From Herbaspirillum sp. meg3 (lineage in GTDB: Bacteria > Pseudomonadota > Gammaproteobacteria > Burkholderiales > Burkholderiaceae_D), in assembly GCF_002257565.1 (NCBI RefSeq), contig NZ_CP022736.1, positions 1,302,001-1,366,000 of the forward strand: DNA of 64,000 nucleotides, given 5' to 3'. Positions 48,952-57,547 of the stretch are shown in pieces; the first letter of the stretch is position 1, and each line of letters starts with the position of its first letter. Below the pieces are notes generated by a model. That model was not told where the DNA came from and searched no databases. It saw only the letters and a list, made by a program, of their open reading frames with translations. The position numbers and the translations under genes were made by a program.

Positions 48952-49970
48952 GCGACGCGGGCGAGCCCCAAGTCAATGGCGTAGTCAACACCCTGCGGGC
49001 GACTTCCAATTGCTTGCGAAATAAAGGTCACGAAGTACTCATGCTGGCGCCGCGCGATTTCCGTACATTTGCCTGCCCGACTTACCCCGAAATACGGCTG
49101 GCCTACAAGCCATATGCCAAGATCGCCGCCGCGCTGGATGCGTTCAAACCAGACTGCATTCATATCTCGACTGAAGGTCCGATGGGCCTCGCGGCGCGCC
49201 GCTACTGCCTTAAGAACAAGCTGGATTTCACCACCGCGTACCACACGCGCTTTCCTGAATATCTGAGTGCACGCAAGCTGTTGCCCAAGGCACTGACGTA
49301 TCGCCTGATGCGATGGTTCCACGGACCGTCCAAGGCCATCATGGTGCCGACGCCAAAGATGAAGGACGCGCTCGAACAGCACGGCTTTCGCAACGTGGCG
49401 CTGTGGGGCCGCGGCGTGGATACCGAACACTTCAAACCGGCGGCGGAAGATCACGCCTGTATCGTGCGCCCGCTATTTCTATACGTCGGCCGCGTCGCCG
49501 TTGAAAAAAATATCGAAGCTTTTCTCAAGCTCGATCTGCCCGGTTCCAAATGGGTGATCGGTGACGGCCCGCAGCGTGAAGAGCTGGAGCAGCGCTATCC
49601 TCAGGTTCGTTTCCTCGGGGCCAAGGGGCATGATGAATTACCCGCGTATTACAACTGCGCCGACGTATTCGTTTTTCCCAGCCGTACCGATACGTTCGGA
49701 CTGGTGCTGGCTGAAGCCATGGCATGCGGCGTACCGGTCGCGGCCTATCCGGTGGAAGGTCCGATTGACGTAGTCGCCGATGGTTTCTCGGGCGCCTTGC
49801 ACGAAGATCTGGATGTCGCCTGCATGGACGCACTGCACTTGTCCCGTGACGATGTACGCACTCATGCGATGAGTTATTCGTGGGACGCTGCGACACAACA
49901 GTTCCTGCAGCATTTGCACTTTGCGCGTAACGTCGCACCGGCTGCTCTGGCGGATGTGGTGGATGCCTGA
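48933..49970 (+). CDS. family-4 glycosyltransferase
   Basis: The 345-residue GT-B enzyme is read from the ATG at 48933, where the conserved start MRIAIVSDAGEPQVNGVVNT lies; the longer frame is the previous gene's shadow. The N-terminal acceptor half has PDCIHISTEGPMGLAARRYC. The donor half has LYVGRVAVEKNIEAFLKLDL, WVIGDGPQREELEQRYPQVR, and the E-x7-E motif in FPSRTDTFGLVLAEAMACGV. This matches alpha-mannosyl or glucosyl transferases acting on lipids (PimB/MgtA-like). Together with OlsB and the phosphoesterase it may decorate membrane lipids. Donor and acceptor are unknown. Confidence 0.88.
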   Translation: MRIAIVSDAGEPQVNGVVNTLRATSNCLRNKGHEVLMLAPRDFRTFACPTYPEIRLAYKPYAKIAAALDAFKPDCIHISTEGPMGLAARRYCLKNKLDFTTAYHTRFPEYLSARKLLPKALTYRLMRWFHGPSKAIMVPTPKMKDALEQHGFRNVALWGRGVDTEHFKPAAEDHACIVRPLFLYVGRVAVEKNIEAFLKLDLPGSKWVIGDGPQREELEQRYPQVRFLGAKGHDELPAYYNCADVFVFPSRTDTFGLVLAEAMACGVPVAAYPVEGPIDVVADGFSGALHEDLDVACMDALHLSRDDVRTHAMSYSWDAATQQFLQHLHFARNVAPAALADVVDA

Positions 49971-50399
49971 TTGGTTTGCCCGCTCACTTCTCATTTCCGC
50001 TACCTGATCATCAGAGCCGCTTAGTGCGGCGTGTGGCCGCGGCAGTGATCTTACTGTTGAGAGTGCTGGCGGCTACTACGCTTAAACCTAAGTTCATAGC
50101 TGGCCGTGAAACGGTATTGCCGGTGCGATATTGCCTCTCATCTGTTGCAGTCAGGCCACGGAGCTGCACATGGCGATCTGTTGTTCAGCGCCGTTTTTCC
50201 CCCGCTATTCTCTCTTGCTAATCCGGACACCCTCTGTCCATCACTACCGGTACGTTTCTTGCATTCTTTGCAATAGCAGGAATATTGTTGCAATTACATC
50301 AAGCAGGTATAAAACGTAACGATGGTCTGCTGATGCCGGGCAGATGTCGTGCGCCTTATGTTGTTGCGGTGCCTTGGTGAAATGAAGAGGAGGAATGGC
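49971..50399. other. gene-free interval before the tandem chemoreceptors
   Basis: About 430 bases with no credible gene: short frames of 60-80 codons lack ribosome sites and show no protein-like composition. The DNA becomes more AT-rich toward 50250-50330, where the promoter of the first tandem receptor gene is expected. I see no clear sigma-28 box, hairpin or repeat. Confidence 0.5.
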
Positions 50400-52562
50400 A
50401 TGAAAAATCTGTTTGCAAGCCTGCAGTTGTGGAAGAAATTTGCGTTGCTCGGTGTAATCGGTCTGGCCTTATTCGGTGTTCCGACCACACTCTATTTGAT
50501 CAGCGCAGAAGGCATCATCGCGCACAAGCAACGGGAAATGAAGGGCGTCAACCCTGCGAGAGCGTTGTTGCGCACCGTGCAACTGATGCAGCAGCATCGT
50601 GGTATGTCAGCCATTTTGATCGGCGGTAATGCCGGTATCGGATCTCAGCGGCAGGACAAGGCGCAAGAGGTTGATAAAGCCTTCCAGACATTGTTTGAAG
50701 AATTGAAGAAGACTGGCCTTCACAGTCCTGCCATCGAAAAAGATCTTGCGACGGTGCACAGCACCTGGAGCGGCTTGCGCGATGGCATCGGTGCCGGGCA
50801 GGTTGCCGGACCGAAAAGCTTCGTCACGCATAGTGAGCAGATCGCCAGGCTTTTTGAAATCAATGATCTGATACTCGACCATTTCAAACTCAGTCTTGAT
50901 GCCGATCTGGATAGTTCCAAGCTCATTATCGGCGCCTTCGTTGCTTTTCCTTTGTTGACGGAAGAGCTTGGAAAAATGCGCGCACGCGGGTCTGCACTAT
51001 TGGCTAAAAAGGTGGCGACCCAAGAAGACAAGTTGGGTATTATTCGCCCGAGCCAGCGCGGACAAGAGCGGTTGAAACAAGCGGATAAGCTTTTTCAGCA
51101 AGCCTTTGCACTCAATGCCACGCTGAAAGATAGTCTTGGCGGCACTGTGGATAACGCCCGCAAGCTGGCGTTGGGCGCCATCGCCCTGGCCGATGAAAAA
51201 GTGCTCAAGCCGGAGGCATTGGATTTTCCTCCGCAAGAATATTTCGCCAAATTCACCGACGCCATCGACGCGCAATTCAAAGTCGTCGATGTCGTTATCG
51301 TCAATCTTGAGAGTACGCTGGGGCACCAGACTGCGCAGTTGCGCCGGGACGAAATCTGGGTGTTGGGAAGCATTAGCGCGCTGGCGTTGTTTGCTGCCTG
51401 GATCGGCACCATGCTCTCGCGTTCGATCACGGTGCCTATGTCTGAGTCGGTGAGCATGGCGCAGCGTGTTGCTTCCTGCGATCTGACATCGCGTGCAGTT
51501 GTCGTCGGCAGCGACGAATCGGCGCAATTGCTACATGCCCTTAACGACATGACCGGCAGTCTGGTGAATATTGTCGGGGACGTGCGCACCAGCATCGATG
51601 TGATTCATGTGGCATCTAAAGAGATCGCGATGGGTAATACCGATTTGTCCAGTCGCACCGAGTCACAGGCATCCAGCCTGGAGGAGACGGTCAGTTCAAT
51701 GGAGGAGCTGACTTCCACAGTACGTCAAAACGCGGACAATGCGCGCCAGGCCAATTCTCTGGTGACTTCTGCTTCCGTGCTGGCCGTCAAAGGGGGCGAG
51801 GTCGTCGGCAGTGTGGTGCAGACCATGGGCTCGATCAAGGAGAGCTCAAGCAAGATCGTTGAAATCATCAGCGTCATCGACGGCATCGCATTTCAGACCA
51901 ATATCCTTGCATTAAACGCAGCGGTCGAGGCGGCGCGAGCCGGCGAGCAGGGACGTGGATTCGCCGTTGTCGCCAGCGAAGTGCGCAGCCTGGCGCAACG
52001 TTCAGCATCCGCTGCCAAAGAGATCAAGGAGCTCATCAGTGATTCGGTCGGCAAGGTCGACGCCGGCGGCAGGCTGGTCGACGAAGCCGGCGCGACGATG
52101 GGCGAGATCGTGACCTCCGTCAGGCATGTCGCCGACATCATGGGTGAAATCACCGCAGCCAGCCAGGAGCAAAGTGTTGGCATTGAAGAGGTCAATCGCG
52201 CCATCACGCAGATGGATGAAATCACACAGCAAAACGCTGCGTTGGTAGAGCAGGCAGCTGCCGCTGCGGAGAGTCTACAGGAGCAGGCTGACATCCTTGC
52301 GCAGGCGGTCAGTGTGTTCAAGATCACACCGGCGGACGGATCATCCACGGTACCCGGCATGTCACCACCGCGGTCTTTACCAACCCTTGCGCGTGCCTCT
52401 GCAACTACACCCGCAGTGAAGCGATCGGCGGCGACCGGCAAACCGGCGCCGGCAAAAAAGACGGTTGCTCCGGTGACGAAAAACTTGCCGAAGCCCGCTT
52501 CCGCGTCCGTTAAAAAACCTGTGGAAGCAGGTGGCAATGCCAATGAATGGGAAGAGTTTTAA
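50400..52562 (+). CDS. methyl-accepting chemotaxis protein with C-terminal WEEF tail
   Basis: The 720-residue receptor has AGAGGAGG nine bases upstream. TM1 is at about 12-32. The periplasmic helical domain (to about 320) contains ALLRTVQLMQQHRGMSAILI, the same NIT-like pattern as the receptor at 33.2 kb. TM2 (about 325-345), HAMP and the signalling domain follow; the tip is IDGIAFQTNILALNAAVEAA then RAGEQGRGFAVVASEVRSLA. A flexible Ala/Pro/Lys-rich linker of about 60 residues ends NANEWEEF, like the NWETF pentapeptide that tethers CheR and CheB in enteric receptors. First of three tandem receptors. Confidence 0.93.
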   Translation: MKNLFASLQLWKKFALLGVIGLALFGVPTTLYLISAEGIIAHKQREMKGVNPARALLRTVQLMQQHRGMSAILIGGNAGIGSQRQDKAQEVDKAFQTLFEELKKTGLHSPAIEKDLATVHSTWSGLRDGIGAGQVAGPKSFVTHSEQIARLFEINDLILDHFKLSLDADLDSSKLIIGAFVAFPLLTEELGKMRARGSALLAKKVATQEDKLGIIRPSQRGQERLKQADKLFQQAFALNATLKDSLGGTVDNARKLALGAIALADEKVLKPEALDFPPQEYFAKFTDAIDAQFKVVDVVIVNLESTLGHQTAQLRRDEIWVLGSISALALFAAWIGTMLSRSITVPMSESVSMAQRVASCDLTSRAVVVGSDESAQLLHALNDMTGSLVNIVGDVRTSIDVIHVASKEIAMGNTDLSSRTESQASSLEETVSSMEELTSTVRQNADNARQANSLVTSASVLAVKGGEVVGSVVQTMGSIKESSSKIVEIISVIDGIAFQTNILALNAAVEAARAGEQGRGFAVVASEVRSLAQRSASAAKEIKELISDSVGKVDAGGRLVDEAGATMGEIVTSVRHVADIMGEITAASQEQSVGIEEVNRAITQMDEITQQNAALVEQAAAAAESLQEQADILAQAVSVFKITPADGSSTVPGMSPPRSLPTLARASATTPAVKRSAATGKPAPAKKTVAPVTKNLPKPASASVKKPVEAGGNANEWEEF

Positions 52563-53069
52563 GCGACCTTCAATACGCTTAGTTCTTTGCACCATTTCGG
52601 CCTGTCTTGCAGGAGATGATGTCATTCCGTCATCTTCTGCGCCCTTCAATCGAGCCGTGGCATGGCTTTTTAGGTGATTATGCGAAAAAGGTATAGTTAC
52701 ATGCGCACAAAGCATTAGCTTACTTTTGAGCCGTTATCTAAGATGCCGCAACGGGTAATCATTGATTGAGATGCTCAAGTGGACTTTGCCGCGAACAGTT
52801 CTGCGGTCGTGCAACGGACATCACTTCCATCCATCCCAAAACAGAGACGTGGGCGCATTGGCGCTACGTCTTTTTTCATTTCTTCAATCGATTTTAATTG
52901 CCCTGCAACAAGAAAAATAAGTACGGAACACGTACAATCAAGCATAGGAAAGCAGGCACGAATCCTGCTGAGAATGACATGAATAAAGTTCCAGATTGTT
53001 AACCTGCGATGTGAACAGTCTGGCGAGTTGCACCTTCAGGGACGGCAGTTTTTTATCAGGGGAAGTTGA
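52563..53069. other. gene-free interval between receptors 1 and 2
   Basis: About 507 bases without a supported gene. A 67-codon frame at 52779 has neither a ribosome site nor a recognisable protein pattern. The interval presumably carries the receptor 2 promoter. No terminator hairpin with a T-run and no repeat is visible. Confidence 0.5.
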
Positions 53070-54812
53070 GTGGTCATGATCTCGAACATCAAAATTGGGG
53101 CACGTCTCGCACTGGGATTTTGTCTGGTCTTGTTTTGCGCAGCGGCGATTTTGTTCAATGGCCTCTGGCGCATGAGCGAAATGGAGAGCAGCAGCGAGTA
53201 CATCATCAATCAGAAGGTTGCCAGCATGACCGCGGCGATGAACATGCGTGAATCGGGCAGCGCACTGGCGCTCGCGTTGCGCAAGGTTGTCACACCGACC
53301 GACGCCGCCGAAGGCCAGCAAGAAAACCAGCGCCTGGCCAAGATCCTGCAAGCCTATGCCGGCTATGAAGGGCAACTCACCAAGCTGACGTCGACTGACA
53401 AGGGCAAGGCCTTGCTCGCATCTTCTGCGTCCGAGCGAAAGGTACTGTTCCCGATCGTTGAAAAAATCCGCGAGATGGTCGGAGGTGGTAACTATTTCGA
53501 CGCGGCGCAATTACTCAAAAGCGATTTCCTGCCATCCTATGAAAAATGGATGGCCAGCGTCGGCGCTCTGGCCAGCTATCAGCAGGACGACATGTCGACT
53601 GCTTATGTTGCCTTTCAGTCAAGCTACCACACGGGCCAGATCAGCATGGTCATCATCGGTATCGTGACACTGGCGCTGGGTGCGTTTTTCACCTGGTCGA
53701 TTACCCGGACCATTACTGCACCATTGCAACGCGCCGGCAGAATCACCGAGACCATCGCCAGCGGCGATCTCACCACAATAGTGGAAGAAAAGAGTCACGA
53801 TGAGGCCGGTCAACTGGTGCATTCGCTTAATGCAATGCAGACCAAGCTGGCGTCGACCGTCAACGAAATCAAGCAAAGCGCCGCCATCATTGCGGTCGCC
53901 TCGCAAGAGATTGCCACGGGCAATGCCGACTTGTCCCATCGCACCGAGTCGCAGGCTTCCAGCCTGGAAGAAACTGCCAGCTCGATGGAGCAACTGACGT
54001 CGACAGTGAAACAGAACGCCGAGAACGCGCATCAGGCCAACCAGCTCGTCATGTCAGCCTCCGACTATGCGGTCAAGGGCGGCAAAGTGGTCGGCGATGT
54101 GGTGGCAACCATGGGTTCCATCAAGGCCAGCTCCAGCAAGATTGTCGACATCATCGGCGTGATCGACGGTATCGCCTTCCAGACCAATATTCTTGCACTC
54201 AATGCTGCCGTGGAAGCTGCACGTGCCGGCGAGCAAGGCCGTGGCTTTGCGGTGGTGGCATCCGAAGTGCGCAGCCTTGCACAGCGTTCTGCCAGTGCCG
54301 CCAAGGAAATCAAGATCCTGATCGGCGACTCCGTCAGCAAGGTCGATGCGGGTGGCAAGCTGGTCGATGAAGCCGGTGTGACCATGAGCGAGATTGTGAC
54401 GTCGGTGAAGCACGTCGCCGACATCATGGGTGAAATCACCGCCGCCAGCAAAGAGCAAAGCGCCGGTATCGCCGAAGTCAATGGCGCTATCGCGCAGATC
54501 GACGAGATCACGCAGCAGAATGCCGCGCTGGTGGAGCAGGCAGCTGCCGCAGCGGAAAGTTTGCAAGAGCAGGCCGATTTGCTGGCGCGTGCGGTCGCCG
54601 TATTCAAAATCGATGGCGCCGTCATGGCATCGCAAGGAGCACCTCTGTCGGTTGTGCCTTCGATGCTGAAGACGGTCAATCCTCCGCTGGAGTTGCAAGC
54701 CGAACCTGCGGCCAAACCAGTTGTCTCGATTGCTTCGCGCAAGAAGGTTTCGGCTGCAGCACCGAAAAAAGCGGTCGCCGCGCAAGATGAAGGCAGCTGG
54801 GAAGAGTTCTGA
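53070..54812 (+). CDS. methyl-accepting chemotaxis protein with 4-helix-bundle sensor and WEEF tail
   Basis: The 580-residue receptor is read from a GTG with AGGGGAAG seven bases upstream; an ATG two codons later (MISNIKIG) is an equally natural family start. TM1 is at about 10-30. The periplasmic part (about 31-190) looks like a 4HB_MCP domain and contains YIINQKVASMTAAMNMRESG. TM2 is at about 192-212, then HAMP (SITRTITAPLQRAGRITETI) and the signalling tip identical to receptor 1. The linker is short and the C-terminus GSWEEF is a CheR/CheB tether. A terminator follows at 54913. Confidence 0.93.
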   Translation: MVMISNIKIGARLALGFCLVLFCAAAILFNGLWRMSEMESSSEYIINQKVASMTAAMNMRESGSALALALRKVVTPTDAAEGQQENQRLAKILQAYAGYEGQLTKLTSTDKGKALLASSASERKVLFPIVEKIREMVGGGNYFDAAQLLKSDFLPSYEKWMASVGALASYQQDDMSTAYVAFQSSYHTGQISMVIIGIVTLALGAFFTWSITRTITAPLQRAGRITETIASGDLTTIVEEKSHDEAGQLVHSLNAMQTKLASTVNEIKQSAAIIAVASQEIATGNADLSHRTESQASSLEETASSMEQLTSTVKQNAENAHQANQLVMSASDYAVKGGKVVGDVVATMGSIKASSSKIVDIIGVIDGIAFQTNILALNAAVEAARAGEQGRGFAVVASEVRSLAQRSASAAKEIKILIGDSVSKVDAGGKLVDEAGVTMSEIVTSVKHVADIMGEITAASKEQSAGIAEVNGAIAQIDEITQQNAALVEQAAAAAESLQEQADLLARAVAVFKIDGAVMASQGAPLSVVPSMLKTVNPPLELQAEPAAKPVVSIASRKKVSAAAPKKAVAAQDEGSWEEF

Positions 54813-54912
54813 CATGCATCGTGCCTTGCATGACCTCAAGTAACAACGGTAACGACGGTAACGGCGAGGTCACAATCCTGATTTAATCTGCATCTGTCGC
54901 AATAATGCAGAC

Positions 54913-54946
54913 AAAGCCCGCAGGCCTTTTGGTCTGCGGGCTTTTT
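54913..54946 (+). terminator. rho-independent terminator after chemoreceptor 2
   Basis: AAAGCCCGCAG (54913-54923) pairs with CTGCGGGCTTT (54934-54944), and the T-run continues into TTAA. It lies 100 bases after the stop and before chemoreceptor 3. Confidence 0.9.
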
Positions 54947-55100
54947 AACAAGTTCTCCGACAATGTCTTGTGGGAAATAGATTCGCTAGGGCATCAGCAA
55001 TGCATTGACAACGCCTTGGCAACGTACTGGCAACACATCCGCAGCACCTCTGCAATTGAGCTGCAACATGCAAGCAATAATTTTTATCAAAGGTAGAAAC

Positions 55101-56903
55101 ATGTTTTTTTCGACACTGCGAATGCGCCTGATCGCGTTGTGCGTATCGGTTGTTGTGCTGGCGATGCTTGCCATCATTGCCGCCAATTTTTTGACGAGCA
55201 AGTCACGTATGCTGGACTCGCTCGATAGCCAGACACGCCAGCTTTCTGACAGCCATGCTGCGACGATTGCAGAGTGGGTCGCGTCGAAAAAATCGGTCGT
55301 CACTTCCATCAAGCAAGCTGTCGATGCGGCCGAGCCGCTGCCTTTCGTCAAAGCGGCGGAACAGGCCGGCGGTTTTGATCTTGCTTACATCGGTTATGCC
55401 GACAAGCACACTGTCTTTTCTCAGGAGCGTACGCGTGCGCCGGATTATGATCCGACCAAGCGTTCCTGGTACACGCTGGCGTCGCAGGTGGCAGGCCCGG
55501 TCGTGACTTCGCCCTATACCAGCGCCAGTACCGGCAGGCTGCTGGTGACCTTTGCCGAGGGTATCGGCGAGAAGGGACAGATCAAGGCAGTCGCAGCGGC
55601 AGACGTGTTGCTCGACACGGTTGTGCGGACCATCGTGGCGATCAAGCCGACGACGGCAAGCTATGCCTTTCTGGTCGACAGCAAGGGCAAGATCATCGCG
55701 CATCCCGACACCAAACTGACTCTCAAGCCGATCGCCGATCTCGACAAGGATTTGTCGGTGCAGACGCTGGCGGAAGTCGAGAGTACACGTCAAAGCAAGC
55801 AGGTTCGTTTGAATGATCGCGAAGGCATGCTCTACGTCGCCAAAGTCGCCGGCACCGACTGGCTGCTGGTGGTGGTGCTCGATCGCGCTGATGCCACTTC
55901 TCCACTCAAGGTAATGCTGGGCACCTCGGCCGTCACGGCATTGGTGGTGACGGCACTGGTCTGTTTGCTGCTGAGCGTGCTGATTGCCAAGGCATTGCAG
56001 CGCCTGGCTTTGGTGCGCAATGCCTTGGGTGAAATCGCGGTCGGTGACGGCGATCTGACACGCCGCCTGGACGCAACCGGCAAGGATGAACTGGCGCAGA
56101 TCGGCTTGGCATTCAATCAGTTCATCGACAAGATTTCTGCTGCCTTGCTTGATATTCGCAGGGCCAGCGATACGATCAAGGAGGCTTCGCGCGAGATTGC
56201 CGACGGCAACAGCGACTTGTCTGCGCGCACTGAAGCGCAGGCAGGTTCGCTTGAAGAGACCGCATCGGCCATGGAAGAGCTGACCGCCGGCGTCAAGAAC
56301 AATGCCGACAATGCGCATGAAGCCAATCTGCTGGTCGCCTCTGCATCCGACGTTGCGGCCCGCGGTGGCGACATGGTGGGGCAGGTGGTCGACACGATGG
56401 GCGCCATCAATGAGTCATCCAAGAAGATTGTCGACATCATCAGCGTGATTGACGGCATCGCTTTCCAGACCAACATCCTCGCACTGAACGCTGCTGTGGA
56501 AGCGGCGCGCGCCGGTGAGCAAGGCCGTGGCTTCGCCGTGGTGGCGTCCGAAGTGCGCAGCCTGGCGCAGCGTTCTGCCACCGCCGCGAAAGAAATCAAG
56601 GTACTCATTGGCGACTCCGTCGAGCAGGTGGAACGGGGCAGCGAGTTGGTGGAGCAAGCCGGAGCGACGATTCGCGAAGTTGTCGACAGCGTCAAGCGAG
56701 TGAGCGAAGTCGTGGCCGAAATCAGCGCTGCCAGCCGCGAGCAAAGTCAGGGCATCAACCAGACCAATCAGGCAATCGCGCAAATGGATGAAACCACGCA
56801 GCAGAATGCGGCACTCGTGGAGCAAGCCGCTGCGGGAGCACAATCCTTGCAGGAGCAAGCGATTCGCCTGGCCGGCGCGGTCAGTTCGTTCAAGCTTAGC
56901 TGA
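55101..56903 (+). CDS. methyl-accepting chemotaxis protein with double-Cache sensor
   Basis: The 600-residue receptor uses the ATG at 55101 with AAAGGTAG upstream; a 32-codon upstream extension is rejected. TM1 is at about 9-30. A dCache domain (about 31-270) contains DYDPTKRSWYTLASQVAGPV, SPYTSASTGRLLVTFAEGIG and VAAADVLLD. This has most residues of the amino-acid-sensing Cache pattern (Tyr, Arg-x-Trp-Tyr, second Tyr, final Asp), although Thr/Ser replace the Asp after SPY. TM2 is at about 275-295, then HAMP and a canonical signalling domain. It ends at AVSSFKLS with no WEEF tail. Confidence 0.93.
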   Translation: MFFSTLRMRLIALCVSVVVLAMLAIIAANFLTSKSRMLDSLDSQTRQLSDSHAATIAEWVASKKSVVTSIKQAVDAAEPLPFVKAAEQAGGFDLAYIGYADKHTVFSQERTRAPDYDPTKRSWYTLASQVAGPVVTSPYTSASTGRLLVTFAEGIGEKGQIKAVAAADVLLDTVVRTIVAIKPTTASYAFLVDSKGKIIAHPDTKLTLKPIADLDKDLSVQTLAEVESTRQSKQVRLNDREGMLYVAKVAGTDWLLVVVLDRADATSPLKVMLGTSAVTALVVTALVCLLLSVLIAKALQRLALVRNALGEIAVGDGDLTRRLDATGKDELAQIGLAFNQFIDKISAALLDIRRASDTIKEASREIADGNSDLSARTEAQAGSLEETASAMEELTAGVKNNADNAHEANLLVASASDVAARGGDMVGQVVDTMGAINESSKKIVDIISVIDGIAFQTNILALNAAVEAARAGEQGRGFAVVASEVRSLAQRSATAAKEIKVLIGDSVEQVERGSELVEQAGATIREVVDSVKRVSEVVAEISAASREQSQGINQTNQAIAQMDETTQQNAALVEQAAAGAQSLQEQAIRLAGAVSSFKLS

Positions 56904-56953
56904 TGCTGCATGGATGGCGGCATTGATGGCCGTACCAACCATGACATAGAACT

Positions 56954-57004
56954 AATAAACGACGCCGGGTTGCCGAGAATATCAGCAACCCGGCGTCGTT
57001 TATT
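56954..57004. terminator. bidirectional terminator, perfect 20-base inverted repeat
   Basis: AATAAACGACGCCGGGTTGC (56954-56973) and its exact complement at 56985-57004 are separated by 11 bases. The structure lies between the convergent chemoreceptor 3 and sixA genes, with A/T-rich outer ends on both strands. Confidence 0.88.
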
Positions 57005-57024
57005 GGGAGGTTTTTTACGCGCGC

Positions 57025-57483
57025 TTATTTGGCAATCAGATCAGGCGCCATGACTGCTCGCAGATAGTTGGTGGTGATATCGCCGCGTTCTCGTTGCGCA
57101 ATCCACCAGACATTGGCTTTGCGGATCGACCATTCCTGCTGCGTGCCGCCGATCAGTTGCGCGGCCACCAGACCCAACGTTGGTTGATGGCCGATGATCA
57201 GCACCGGTTCCCGGCTGTCGGGCCAGTTGGCGGCGGCGAGCAAGTCTTCCGGGCTTTTGTCCGGGGCCAGGTCGGCGTGAATCTTGAACTTGCGACCCAA
57301 TGCTTCAGCCGTCTGCACGGTACGTGTGGCCGGGCTGACCAGAATGCGGCAACTTTCCGGCAAATTGCGATCAAGCCAGTCGGCCATTTTCCATGCCTGC
57401 TTGTGTCCCTTGCCGGTCAGGGCGCGGCCCTCATCCGGTTCGCCTAACTCCGCTTCTGCATGACGCCATAAAATCAGTTCCAT
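57025..57483 (-). CDS. sixA: phosphohistidine phosphatase SixA
   Basis: The 152-residue histidine-phosphatase-superfamily protein starts MELILWRHAEAELGEPDEGR. His8 in WRHAEAE is the phospho-acceptor, and GRALTGKGHKQAWKMADWLD, LVSPATRTVQTAEALGRKF and VLIIGHQPTLG complete the fold. Length is typical of SixA, which removes phosphate from histidine phosphotransfer domains. A 26-codon extension upstream overlaps the ppk-sixA gap and is rejected. It lies 64 bases after ppk on the same strand; the pair is common in betaproteobacteria. Confidence 0.9.
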   Translation of the reverse strand: MELILWRHAEAELGEPDEGRALTGKGHKQAWKMADWLDRNLPESCRILVSPATRTVQTAEALGRKFKIHADLAPDKSPEDLLAAANWPDSREPVLIIGHQPTLGLVAAQLIGGTQQEWSIRKANVWWIAQRERGDITTNYLRAVMAPDLIAK

Positions 57484-57547
57484 GGGAGCTTGCCTCTGGT
57501 TGATTGGTAGATGTTCAATGCGTGCCGTCTGTGCTGTCACTCTTTCG

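Noticed and set aside
49976..50319. Small genes in the gap after the glycosyltransferase
   Set aside because: Frames of 62-81 codons without ribosome sites or protein-like composition.
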